Assembly (NCBI RefSeq): GCF_947331445.1
Contig: NZ_CAMZOG010000013.1
Coordinates: 1-64,000 of the forward strand
DNA length: 64,000 nt
Origin: Parendozoicomonas sp. Alg238-R29
Lineage (GTDB): Bacteria > Pseudomonadota > Gammaproteobacteria > Pseudomonadales > Endozoicomonadaceae
Reading direction: 5' to 3'
Shown here one piece after another: positions 50,163 through 58,967 of the stretch (position 1 is the first letter of the stretch; every line of letters starts with the position of its first letter). The notes below the pieces were generated by a model. It saw only the letters and a program-made list of their open reading frames with translations, made no database searches and was not told the DNA's origin. The translations under genes and the position numbers were made by a program.

Positions 50163-50621
50163 TCAGACGATAGTGAACAGAGGTTGGTCAAACTCAACGG
50201 GAGAGCCGTTTTCGACCAGAACCGCTTCGATAACTCCGGTCTTGTCAGCTTTGATCTGGTTCATCATTTTCATAGCTTCAACAATGCAGAGTACATCGCC
50301 TTCTTTTACTTGGCTGCCCACTTCAATGAATGCGGCGGAGTTGGGTGATGGAGAGCGATAGAAGGTGCCAACCATTGGGGAGTGAACCTGATGGCCTGTT
50401 GCTGCTGGTTCTGCGGGAGTTTCTGTTGTTGCTTCAACGGCTGGAGCGGCTGCTATAGGAGCGGGAGCTGCGGCAACAACTGTTTGCGGGGCTGGAGCAG
50501 GGTTACTGGAGTTGCGGCTGATGCGTACAGACTCTTCACCCTCGTGAATTTCTAGTTCATCGATGCCGGACTCCTCAAGGAGTTCGATTAGTTTTTTTAC
50601 TTTACGGATATCCATGCTCAA
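50163..50621 (-). CDS. accB: Acetyl-CoA carboxylase, biotin carboxyl carrier protein
   Basis: Carries biotin between the two half-reactions of acetyl-CoA carboxylase. The 152 residues have a N-terminal helical segment, an Ala/Pro-rich linker (about 40-70) and a biotinyl domain in which the lysine of VEAMKMMN is biotinylated. Located between aroQ and accC. Confidence 0.97.
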   Translation of the reverse strand: MSMDIRKVKKLIELLEESGIDELEIHEGEESVRISRNSSNPAPAPQTVVAAAPAPIAAAPAVEATTETPAEPAATGHQVHSPMVGTFYRSPSPNSAAFIEVGSQVKEGDVLCIVEAMKMMNQIKADKTGVIEAVLVENGSPVEFDQPLFTIV

Positions 50622-50659
50622 TTCCAGTTAGCTTTTGGCTTATAAGGAAAATGTTGCGC

Positions 50660-51103
50660 TCAGGAGGCGTCGAGATGTTTGATGGCAGCCTGTAAGGCGT
50701 ATTCATAGCCTGCCGCTCCCAACCCACAGATAACCCCAATGGCAACATCTGAAAAATAAGAGTGATGGCGAAATGGTTCCCGGCTGTGCACATTGGAGAT
50801 GTGAACTTCAATAAAAGGTAGTGAAACACCTAGGATTGCATCTCTCAGAGCAACACTTGTATGGGTAAATGCCGCCGGGTTAATGATCAGAAAGTCTATA
50901 CCTTGATTGGCCGTATCGTGAACTCGTTCAATCAGTTCATACTCAGCATTACTTTGCAGGCACTGAATATGATGGCCAGCAAGCTGGGCCTGCTCAGTAA
51001 GGGTCTGATTGATATCGTTCAGAGTTGTTGATCCGTAGACACCCGGTTCGCGGGTTCCCAACAGATTCAGGTTAGGACCGTGCAATACGAGGATTGAGGC
51101 CAT
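50660..51103 (-). CDS. aroQ: 3-dehydroquinate dehydratase, type II
   Basis: Dehydrates 3-dehydroquinate in the shikimate pathway. The 147 residues begin [24 protein letters not shown], with the catalytic tyrosine in the flexible loop, [16 protein letters not shown] and [20 protein letters not shown]. First gene of the conserved aroQ-accB-accC operon. Confidence 0.97.
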   Translation of the reverse strand: MASILVLHGPNLNLLGTREPGVYGSTTLNDINQTLTEQAQLAGHHIQCLQSNAEYELIERVHDTANQGIDFLIINPAAFTHTSVALRDAILGVSLPFIEVHISNVHSREPFRHHSYFSDVAIGVICGLGAAGYEYALQAAIKHLDAS

Positions 51104-51239
51104 AAGGTAACTCTCGCTGAATTCTCGCCAATAATAGGAGCGTATTGTGCCCCATGCATAATAGCTAGTCTATATTATGCATGTTACAGCACGTTATCAG
51201 CATGTTTCCTTATTTTCCCGGCGAGATGTTCTTTGCAGA

Positions 51240-53084
51240 TTACTGTGTGGCAGCCCTTTCCAGAAGAGAAATAAACGTTTCAGCGCCGATTTCTCCCTGT
51301 TTTGTTAAAAATTCCAGTTCCTGACCGGTTTTACTGAAGAAAAGGAAGGCTGGTGGGCCAAAGAGGCCATATTTACGCAAGATGTCCCGTTGATCGGCGG
51401 AGTTGTCAGTAAGATCGAATCTTAAAAATGAATAATTCTCTAAAGCCTTTTGTACAGAGGATTGGGTTAGCACCTCTCTTTCAAAGACTTTGCAGGAAAT
51501 ACACCAGTCTGCGTAAAAGTCCACAATTACAGGTTTTTTAGCAGAAGATGCCGTCAGTAAAGCTGCATTTAACTCTTGGCTCGATGTAACGGTGGTTATT
51601 GCGCTGTGAGATGCAGATATCTGACTTGCTGGAGCTGAACCAAGGGGTTTGAGTGGGTTTGTATTGCCCTGAATGCCACCAACAAACAGTGTGACTCCAT
51701 AAATCAGAAGTAGAACACCAATGACCTGCCGGAAAGCCTGTGATCCTCTGCGTTGATTAAAATCGAGGGCTCCGAGATAGATAGCACTGCCTACGAGCAG
51801 GGCCCCCCACAGCAGAAGAGTAACAGGTTCTGGAATCAGTCTTTCAATCATCCAGATCGCCACACCCAGCATCAGAACACCAAATACTGCTTTGATGCCG
51901 TTCATCCATGCTCCGGCTTTGGGTAGAAGGCTTGCTCCGCCGGCCCCAACAATAAACAGTGGCGTGCCCATACCTAACCCAAGAGCAAACAAGGAAAGGC
52001 CGCCTACAACTACATCTCCGGTTCCACTGATATAAACCAAAGATCCTGCTAGTGGGGCAGACACACAGGGCGAAACCAGCAATGTAGAGAACACGCCAGC
52101 CAGTGATGCACCTATCCAGGTTCCCTGACGGCCATCCTGACTTTTTTGATCTGCGCGAGTTAGCAATGAGCGAAGCTTTTCCGGAAGTTGGAGCTCGTAG
52201 AGGCCAAACATAGAGAGAGCCAGAGCAACAAATAAAATGGCAAAGGGAATCAATAACCAGGGGGATTGCAAACGAGCCTGAAGGTTCAGGCTGGCACCGA
52301 AATATCCCATCAACATGCCAACAATGGCATAGGTGGCAGACATTGCCAGCACATAACACGCGGTTAGGAAAATATTATGGGAGCGTGATCCATTACTGTT
52401 CGCCACCATTGCTGAAACAATAGGGATCATGGGCAACACACAGGGAGTAAACGTTAAAGCTAGTCCGCCAAGAAAAAACAGTCCCAGAATATTTAACAGG
52501 CCTTGATCATTCAAAAGTGCCGAGAGGAAATCATCTTCGCCTGTTTCCTGCAAAACAGTGTTTGGCTTAACTGGCAAAGATGGTAGTTGTACAGCACTCG
52601 AGCTGGTGGAATCTTGTAAAGGAATAATATTTTGAGTGGTTGGAGGGTAGCAGAGCCCTGCATCAGCGCATCCCTGAAAGTTTACTCTTATTTCTGGGAA
52701 TTCTTCGCTCGTTGTAATGGGAATGCGAACATCAATGTCTTCAGGGAAAATCTCCAAGTCCCGCTTCATAAATTTATCAAACTTGGTGAGCCCTGCCGGA
52801 AATACCGGTTTACCCAACTGGGTTCGTTCAGTATTTACGGGCTGGAAACTGAACATATGGCGATAGAGATAATGTTCAGGTGTGACGGCAAAGCGAATCA
52901 CTACTGCATTCTGCTCCATCGTAGCGGACACCTGAAAAGCCTCTTCAACGGGTAAAAACTCTGATTCTGAAGGGGTCGTAGCATTGCCAAGTAGAGATTT
53001 GAAATTGACAGCGGAAGCCGGGGAGGATATTCCCAGCACAAGAAGGAAAAGGGATAAGAAGGAATATTTCAGCAATTTCTGCAT
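51240..53084 (-). CDS. dsbD: Thiol:disulfide interchange protein DsbD
   Basis: Moves reducing power from cytoplasmic thioredoxin across the inner membrane to periplasmic partners. The 614-residue form starts at the ATG at 53084 (MQKLLKYSFLSLFLLVLGIS... signal peptide); an in-frame ATG at 53099 adds five residues. The domain order is an N-terminal alpha domain (cysteines in CADAGLCYPP), an eight-helix beta domain with redox cysteines in FTPCVLPM and SPCVSAPL, and a C-terminal thioredoxin domain with DWCISCK. Confidence 0.95.
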   Translation of the reverse strand: MQKLLKYSFLSLFLLVLGISSPASAVNFKSLLGNATTPSESEFLPVEEAFQVSATMEQNAVVIRFAVTPEHYLYRHMFSFQPVNTERTQLGKPVFPAGLTKFDKFMKRDLEIFPEDIDVRIPITTSEEFPEIRVNFQGCADAGLCYPPTTQNIIPLQDSTSSSAVQLPSLPVKPNTVLQETGEDDFLSALLNDQGLLNILGLFFLGGLALTFTPCVLPMIPIVSAMVANSNGSRSHNIFLTACYVLAMSATYAIVGMLMGYFGASLNLQARLQSPWLLIPFAILFVALALSMFGLYELQLPEKLRSLLTRADQKSQDGRQGTWIGASLAGVFSTLLVSPCVSAPLAGSLVYISGTGDVVVGGLSLFALGLGMGTPLFIVGAGGASLLPKAGAWMNGIKAVFGVLMLGVAIWMIERLIPEPVTLLLWGALLVGSAIYLGALDFNQRRGSQAFRQVIGVLLLIYGVTLFVGGIQGNTNPLKPLGSAPASQISASHSAITTVTSSQELNAALLTASSAKKPVIVDFYADWCISCKVFEREVLTQSSVQKALENYSFLRFDLTDNSADQRDILRKYGLFGPPAFLFFSKTGQELEFLTKQGEIGAETFISLLERAATQ

Positions 53085-53181
53085 TGGCTCAGTGCTCATG
53101 AAATCAGCGGCTTATTGTTGCCTTACGCCAACCATAGAGCAATGGATTCTCTGCCGGAAGCTTTTATAGAGAATTCTGGAG

Positions 53182-53205
53182 CTGGGGTAGAGAAATCTAC
53201 CCCAG
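53182..53205 (-). terminator. Hairpin after ppa
   Basis: Perfect ten-base arms CTGGGGTAGA and TCTACCCCAG with a four-base loop, 12 bases past the ppa stop. There is no U run, so termination is probable but not certain. Confidence 0.6.
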
Positions 53206-53216
53206 AAAGCCAATAC

Positions 53217-53741
53217 TTACTTGGCTGCTTCAACAGATTTGATGATGGATTGGCGGGCAGCATCAGCGTCCTTCCATTCATCAATCTTCACCCACTTACC
53301 TTCTTCCAAGTCTTTGTAGTTTTCGAAGAAGTGCTCAATCTGCTGGATCAGCAGAGGGGGAAGGTCGGTGTACTCTTTAACATCGCTGTAGATTTTGGTC
53401 AGTTTGTCGTGGGGTACAGCAACAACCTTTTCATCTTGGCCGCTCTCGTCTGACATGTTCAGCATGCCTACAGGGCGACAGCGAATAACGGAACCCGGAG
53501 CCACTGGGTAAGGGGTAACAACCAGCACATCCAGAGGGTCTCCGTCATCGGCCAGAGTCTGAGGCACATAACCATAGTTGGCTGGGTAGAACATAGGCGT
53601 TGACATAAACCGGTCAACAAACAGGGAGTTGGTGTCCTTGTCTATTTCGTACTTTATAGGATCACTGTTGGCAGGAATCTCAATGACAACGTAGATATCG
53701 TTGGGGATGTCCTTGCCAGGAGAAATGCTGTCGAAGCTCAT
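53217..53741 (-). CDS. ppa: Inorganic pyrophosphatase (family I)
   Basis: Hydrolyses pyrophosphate from biosynthesis. The 174-residue form starting [23 protein letters not shown] is of normal length (E. coli enzyme about 176). KYEIDK, the [19 protein letters not shown] signature with its metal-binding aspartates, and [10 protein letters not shown] are clear. The frame is open to 53792 but the extra 17 residues are not family-like. Confidence 0.97.
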   Translation of the reverse strand: MSFDSISPGKDIPNDIYVVIEIPANSDPIKYEIDKDTNSLFVDRFMSTPMFYPANYGYVPQTLADDGDPLDVLVVTPYPVAPGSVIRCRPVGMLNMSDESGQDEKVVAVPHDKLTKIYSDVKEYTDLPPLLIQQIEHFFENYKDLEEGKWVKIDEWKDADAARQSIIKSVEAAK

Positions 53742-53908
53742 TAGGTGGAAACCCTGTTTTTGTAAGTAAGCTCGCGGATTATAAGGCTGCAAACCGAGTA
53801 GCTCCAGCTCTATTTTTCTTGCCAGTCCAGCGCTGGAGAGCTATAGCAGTAGAAGGGGTATTTGGCGCCTTGTGAGGCTTACAGGCATCTTTGTAGGAGG
53901 ACGTGATT

Positions 53909-54328
53909 ATGCGATCAATTACTGTCGAAGAATGTATGACCCGTTCAGTCGTTACCCTCCAGCCGGACATGGGCGTTGTTGAAGCTATCCGGGTATTACT
54001 GAAACACAATATTACAGCGGCTCCTGTAGTCGGAGAGGATGGTTCCCTGAACGGTATTTTATCGGAGACTGACTGTCTTCAGGGGACTTTAACAGGGAGC
54101 TATTATTCTCAGGACAGTGGGCTTGTTTCTGAGTTTATGGAGAAAAATGTTGTGACCGCTCATTGTTCCGACAGCATTATTGATGTTTATGAACGCTGTA
54201 TGACCGAAAAAGCCCTGCGGGTGCCTGTTCTTAATGATGACGGCTCTATTGTCGGGATGCTAAGCCCCAAGGATCTTATGGCAACAGTTCTGGAATATTA
54301 CGAAAAACCTATAAAAACAAATGGGTAG
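53909..54328 (+). CDS. CBS-domain protein
   Basis: A 139-residue protein made of two CBS motifs (about 1-60 and 70-130), the type that usually binds adenosine nucleotides and forms regulatory pairs. No other domain is attached, so its target is unknown. The ATG at 53909 is eight bases after AGGAGG; an in-frame GTG at 53903 is too close to it. It stands alone between ppa and the T3SS cluster. Confidence 0.85.
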   Translation: MRSITVEECMTRSVVTLQPDMGVVEAIRVLLKHNITAAPVVGEDGSLNGILSETDCLQGTLTGSYYSQDSGLVSEFMEKNVVTAHCSDSIIDVYERCMTEKALRVPVLNDDGSIVGMLSPKDLMATVLEYYEKPIKTNG

Positions 54329-54469
54329 ACGCTGGTTTCTTTATCAAAAAAGCCATATTTCCGGCACATTTGCACCAGATTCAATGAGTCAGAGGACTGC
54401 TCTCATCATCTAAGCTAATACTTAATTGTTGATGGGTTTCTATGCCCGGAGTTTATGCAGGGAGCGTTT

Positions 54470-55966
54470 ATGGCGACTGGTAGCACAGACGGTGCTCGCC
54501 CTTCTTTAGGAAGAGAGCACTTAAGACATAGCGTTAGTCACCCTGACCGTAGGGCCAAGCTCGATACCAGTAGCCTTAGTGGGCGTATGGCTCGTTCGGA
54601 TATTAAACCCCACACACCTGAAAGGCACTTGTCAACGAGCAGTACCTCTTCAACTGGCAGCAGTGATTCGAACCAAAGCTCACTTTCTATTGGTGACAGA
54701 TCTGTTTCTTCAGCTGATCCGGATCTTGCGGCGCGTATACCAACTTCGTTATCAGCCGACATTCCATCGAGAGGAAAGATCGACACTGGGGATGGAGGAG
54801 AGATTATCTTTGAACGGGTAAATGATGGCGATCTACCTACTGTAAAAGATAAGTTGCGGGATCAGTTTCATCAGCTGGAAAAAAGCGGAAAAATTGATGG
54901 TGCCAAAAAAAGCAAAATGGAAAAGTTTTTATCAGGAGCCAGTACAGCTCTTGATTTCCTGATGCATAACAAAAAATTTCAGACCGGCATCGGCTTGGTT
55001 GGTATCGGAGCCTGCATTATTGGCGGGGCATTCTGCCCTGTACTATTGATAGGAGTTGGGCCGTTTATTCTGATTTTCGCTAACGGATTTATTGATAATC
55101 CGATGCTGACTGGCCCAGAAAGTCAGCCACCACAACCAACGCCGGATAATTCCAACAAAACTCCTGATGGAAATGATCCTTCCGGTACGAAATCAAAGCC
55201 AACTGATGGCGATGATCCAAACAATCCAAAACCGAAAAGCCCTGATGGTGCTGATGCAGCGGCAAAAGATGCGGATAAGAAGCGTCGTGAAGCAGAAGAT
55301 GAGCGTAAGGCCGATGAATTAAGGCGTAAAGCCGCCCAGAAACTAAAGGCAGCCGGGTATCCCGGTCATACCCTGAAGGTGAAAGGGACAGCAGATGGGC
55401 CTGAGTTGAAAGAGGCACTCGAGCTTATGCAAAAGTCTCCGCTGAAAGAAACACCTGAACGACATACTTATCAAACTTTTGATGCGTCTGGCTACATTAA
55501 CTCTCAACAGTTTACAGGTGGCACTTATAACTTCAGCCATGCTTCAGCAAATGATTTAGCAAATCTACGCGAAGCAATCGCCAGTCAAGCCAATCGTGTT
55601 TCCTTGCAATACCAGCCAGTGGAAGTTCGTGAAGAGGTAGGCCGTTTGGGTCCTGATGCTAACGATCTGAAGGCAATCAAAAATGCGCTGACGAAAGAAG
55701 TTATTAATCAGCTTTTTGAGCACGTTCGCAACCATGGTTCCATTCCCGCCAGTTCGGGAGATAAATCCAGGCACGGCTTAAACACGCAACAGTTAGTGGA
55801 AGAGGCCGCTCGAAGAATTGGTTTACCTGTAGAACCAGATTTGCCAGCAGATATAGCTAATTGCTCTTTAGTTCAAAGAATTATGGGGGGCGACCCGCAC
55901 GATTATAAGCAGGCATTAGATGAATGGTGCAAGAGTATCAAAATACTTTTGCCGCAGCGCAATTAA
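54470..55966 (+). CDS. Hypothetical protein with hydrophobic core; candidate T3SS effector
   Basis: I do not recognise this 498-residue product. It starts at the ATG at 54470 (AGGGAG five bases upstream; ATG 54455 also possible). It has an N-terminal Ser/Thr-rich, probably disordered region (about 1-105), a hydrophobic segment (about 165-205: GIGLVGIGACIIGG, LLIGVGPFILIFANGF), a Pro/Asp/Lys-rich linker (about 205-260) running into a charged helix of Lys, Arg and Glu (about 260-295), and a polar C-terminal domain. Such an N-terminal disordered region and internal hydrophobic hairpin are common in T3SS-delivered proteins. It begins the T3SS gene run. Function unknown. Confidence 0.6.
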   Translation: MATGSTDGARPSLGREHLRHSVSHPDRRAKLDTSSLSGRMARSDIKPHTPERHLSTSSTSSTGSSDSNQSSLSIGDRSVSSADPDLAARIPTSLSADIPSRGKIDTGDGGEIIFERVNDGDLPTVKDKLRDQFHQLEKSGKIDGAKKSKMEKFLSGASTALDFLMHNKKFQTGIGLVGIGACIIGGAFCPVLLIGVGPFILIFANGFIDNPMLTGPESQPPQPTPDNSNKTPDGNDPSGTKSKPTDGDDPNNPKPKSPDGADAAAKDADKKRREAEDERKADELRRKAAQKLKAAGYPGHTLKVKGTADGPELKEALELMQKSPLKETPERHTYQTFDASGYINSQQFTGGTYNFSHASANDLANLREAIASQANRVSLQYQPVEVREEVGRLGPDANDLKAIKNALTKEVINQLFEHVRNHGSIPASSGDKSRHGLNTQQLVEEAARRIGLPVEPDLPADIANCSLVQRIMGGDPHDYKQALDEWCKSIKILLPQRN

Positions 55967-55992
55967 AAATTCGGGGATAAGGAGCACAAAAC

Positions 55993-56613
55993 GTGTCAGC
56001 CGTTCATGGACCTAAATCTGCTCAGCAGATCCGGCAAGACACTGTTCGTGAGAATGGTGGTCAGATGACTGGTCAGCAGATGATGAAAGAATCCGTCAAG
56101 ATGATCAACTCTGCTGCGGGCGCTCCTATGAGCCAGGATTTTATCGATAAGGCCAGTATTGATGCGTTGATGTTGGCAGTTATGAGTGAGAAGGCTGAAA
56201 TCCTTGAAGAGACATTAAGAGAACAGGTTCAGGAAGTCAGAACCAAAAATAACAAGTTGAAAGATGCCAACAAAATCATGGCTAAAGCTCGTGCTGCCAA
56301 GAAAGGTTCCAAAGAGAGTAGCAAGACTGAAATGCCTCAGGAAGTGAAAGAGTTTTTTGCTAAAAATGATATTTCCTGGGGAAGTGGCGGTGGCAAGATA
56401 GATCCGAATCAAACCCATAAGCTCAATTCTGGAGAGTGGGATCTGGCAATAGAAAACATGAAAGGCTGGACTGAGAGCCTGACAAGTTCATCCCAGTTGG
56501 ATATGACTAAGCTTCAATCAACATCCGGTAAATTTAACCAAACGTTTGAAATGATGTCGCAGTTTATTTCGAAGTATTACAGAACTGGCGACAACATTAT
56601 CAAGAATATTTAA
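55993..56613 (+). CDS. EspA/SseB-like T3SS protein (putative needle-extension or tip)
   Basis: A 206-residue helical protein in the place where lcrV (Ysc) or sseB (SPI-2) stands before the SycD-type chaperone and SctE. The middle (residues about 65-130: EEVRTKNNKLKD-like helix, then PQEVKEFFAKNDIS) recalls SseB from memory. It ends GDNIIKNI, similar to the ends of the next two secreted proteins. GTG start at 55993 with GGAG eight bases upstream. Its size is below that of LcrV (about 326 residues). I call it EspA/SseB-like with moderate confidence. Confidence 0.65.
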   Translation: MSAVHGPKSAQQIRQDTVRENGGQMTGQQMMKESVKMINSAAGAPMSQDFIDKASIDALMLAVMSEKAEILEETLREQVQEVRTKNNKLKDANKIMAKARAAKKGSKESSKTEMPQEVKEFFAKNDISWGSGGGKIDPNQTHKLNSGEWDLAIENMKGWTESLTSSSQLDMTKLQSTSGKFNQTFEMMSQFISKYYRTGDNIIKNI

Positions 56614-56645
56614 TGAAAGTGCTGTAAGAGCTAGGAGGGCTGGCA

Positions 56646-57140
56646 GTGGATACAAAAGATATGGATTGGTCACAGGAGAAGGTTGATGACCTTTTAGCTG
56701 ACTATTTTAGCCGGGGTGGCACTTTCAAGGAGCTGAAAAATCTTAGTGATGAGTCCATGGAAGCGATTTACAGCGTTGCATTCAACCTGTATCAGGGCGG
56801 TCGCTACGATGAAGCCAAAAAAGTTTTTCAGTTCCTCTGTTTTTACGACCACTACAACAAAAAATATTTTCTTGGCCTTGGGGCTTGCCAGATGATGCAG
56901 CAGGATTTTGAAACGGCTGTAGAACTCTTCAGTTTTGCCAGTGCTCTGGATACTGATGATCCACGGGGTATGCTCTACATCGGAGATTGTCATATGGCAA
57001 TGGGTAAACCCAAGGCCGCCAAGGTTGCTTATGAGACTGCTGCCGAATGGGCCGGAGAACAGGACGAGTATAAGGAAGAACTGATTCGTGCCAGCAACAT
57101 GGCTGCGAGTGCCAGTGCCGTTATGGAAGAGGATGACTGA
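56646..57140 (+). CDS. sycD: T3SS class II chaperone, SycD/LcrH family
   Basis: Tetratricopeptide-repeat chaperone that binds the SctE/SctB translocators before export. The 164-residue protein has three TPR-like units (for example YSVAFNLYQGGRYDEAKKVFQFLCFYDHYNKKYFLGLGACQ split over about 38-75), with the family pattern LCxxDHYxxxYFLGLGAC. GTG start after AGGAGGG at 56632-56638. Followed directly by sctE. Confidence 0.9.
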   Translation: MDTKDMDWSQEKVDDLLADYFSRGGTFKELKNLSDESMEAIYSVAFNLYQGGRYDEAKKVFQFLCFYDHYNKKYFLGLGACQMMQQDFETAVELFSFASALDTDDPRGMLYIGDCHMAMGKPKAAKVAYETAAEWAGEQDEYKEELIRASNMAASASAVMEEDD

Positions 57141-57145
57141 AGCCT

Positions 57146-58933
57146 ATGAGTAATACAGGTGGAGTCAGTGCAAATCATGGTGCAGGAGTGCAACTTCCTC
57201 CCGGGTTGGCAGGGAAGGAAGGGAGCGTTGCAGGAAAGGCAGGCCATGCAGGAAAGTCTAAATCTGGTAAAGCGCAGGCTGCTGAGCACGTAGCTAGGGG
57301 CTTTTCAAATGATAACAGTGTGTCCCATAAAGAGGGCCGTGCGAAAGCGGAACGAGGTGCCAGAACCGAAAGGGCAGTACGATTACCTAACCCTAAAGTT
57401 GATCCCGGACGGGTTACGACTCCGGATATGCAAGCTCAAATAGCCCAGTCAATGGATACTACAGAAATGTTGTTTACCTTTGATGAACTGTTAAATCAGC
57501 TCAATGCAGAGAGTGAAGAGCTGGAAAGTGGAGAAACTGCTGGCAGTTCAACTGTCTATGGTGCGTCCCGAAAAAAGAAAGCAGGGCAGGGAGAACAGGG
57601 CAATGGTAATGACAGTGGCGGGCGCCATTCAGGAGGTCAACAGAGTACACCTGATCTTATAGCAGGGGCTGCATCAACATTGGCTCAGGGAACAGATGCC
57701 AAAACCTTAACGGCTTTGCAGGATGAAACGCTTCATACCTTTGATAAAGTTCTCGCTATTAAGAGTGCTCCACCAGAACTATTAGCTGAGCTGAAAGGAG
57801 CAACTGAGAAGCTTTCTGCGGCAATGTTAACTGGTAACGTTGAAGATATCGCTCGTATGTTATCAGAGATACAAACCAAACTTCAGGATACTCGGCTTAA
57901 GTTTGATGAGCAGGCTATTCGCACTAGTAGATTGAAGAGAAGCCAGATCCATGAGAGCCGTATTGGCAAGCTTGCCGAAGCAATGAAAAAAATGAAGGAG
58001 GCAAAGAAAAAAGTTCTTATTGGTAAGATTTTTGGAGGTATTGCTACGGCTCTAGCAGTCATCGTTGCAGCGGCCACTATAGCAACAGGTGTTGGTGCAA
58101 AAGCTGGGGTCATGCTGATTATGGCGGCTACGGTTATGGTTGCCATGACAGTTTCCCAGAACTCCGGTGATTGGATGACCAATATGGGAGGTCTGATCAA
58201 GGATGACAAGGCGCAACTGGCTATGGGAATTATGTGGGCTGTTCTCGCGGCTGCTTTATCGTTAGGTGCCGGTATGGCAGGTGGTACTGCCAAGGCCTCG
58301 AGTGATGTTGCAACAACTGCAGTCCAGCAAGGTGCAAATGCAAGTTCACAGGCAGCACAGCAGGGAGCAAATGTTGGGGCACAAGGTGCCCAGCAGGGAG
58401 CTAATGCTGCCAGCCAGTCTGCTCAGCAAGCAGCGCAACATTCTGCTACTGCAGTGCAAAATACGGCGAAGACTGTTGCTAAAACTGCTACAGATACAGC
58501 AGACGAGGCAGCAGAACAGTCAGTAAAGGTAGCCGTTAAAAGTTCTCAACAGGCCACCAAAGAAGCTGCCAAGGGTTCTGCTGATGTTGCGAAAGGAGCA
58601 GCAAAGGAAACAGCAAATCAATCAGCTGATATTGCAAAAAAAACTATGTATTACCAACGAGCTGCACACATTGCCAGATTTACTGAAGGTGGTGCTATGG
58701 CCGCAGATGGTGGTGCAACAATGCATGCTGCAAAGCTACAAGGTGAAGCTGGAGAGTATCAAGCTGATGCAACGGAAGATCTGGCCTATCTTACGAAACT
58801 CCAACTCATGATGGAAGACTGGACTGAGGCTATCCAGAGAACCCTTCAGGAAATTTCAGAAGGGCAACAAATAGCTTCAGATATGTTATCCCAAGCACAG
58901 CAAAGCAAATTTAATATAACCCGGAATATTTAA
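57146..58933 (+). CDS. sctE: T3SS translocator SctE (YopB/SseC-like)
   Basis: Large hydrophobic translocator that forms the pore in host membrane. The 595 residues comprise a Gly/Lys-rich N-terminus, a helical region, two hydrophobic segments (about 290-335 and 355-378: GKIFGGIATALAVIVAAATI and AMGIMWAVLAAALSLGAG), and a long Ala/Gln-rich helical tract (about 385-500) with repeated AQQGAN units. It ends FNITRNI. Gene order after the SycD chaperone supports the call. Confidence 0.82.
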   Translation: MSNTGGVSANHGAGVQLPPGLAGKEGSVAGKAGHAGKSKSGKAQAAEHVARGFSNDNSVSHKEGRAKAERGARTERAVRLPNPKVDPGRVTTPDMQAQIAQSMDTTEMLFTFDELLNQLNAESEELESGETAGSSTVYGASRKKKAGQGEQGNGNDSGGRHSGGQQSTPDLIAGAASTLAQGTDAKTLTALQDETLHTFDKVLAIKSAPPELLAELKGATEKLSAAMLTGNVEDIARMLSEIQTKLQDTRLKFDEQAIRTSRLKRSQIHESRIGKLAEAMKKMKEAKKKVLIGKIFGGIATALAVIVAAATIATGVGAKAGVMLIMAATVMVAMTVSQNSGDWMTNMGGLIKDDKAQLAMGIMWAVLAAALSLGAGMAGGTAKASSDVATTAVQQGANASSQAAQQGANVGAQGAQQGANAASQSAQQAAQHSATAVQNTAKTVAKTATDTADEAAEQSVKVAVKSSQQATKEAAKGSADVAKGAAKETANQSADIAKKTMYYQRAAHIARFTEGGAMAADGGATMHAAKLQGEAGEYQADATEDLAYLTKLQLMMEDWTEAIQRTLQEISEGQQIASDMLSQAQQSKFNITRNI

Positions 58934-58967
58934 CGGGCAAAGGGAATTTTTCAGGGAGTTGAAACAC

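Noticed and set aside
54329..54469. Promoter of the T3SS cluster
   Set aside because: I could not find a hexamer pair with acceptable spacing in the short gap after the CBS gene; an activator-dependent promoter is possible but unsupported.
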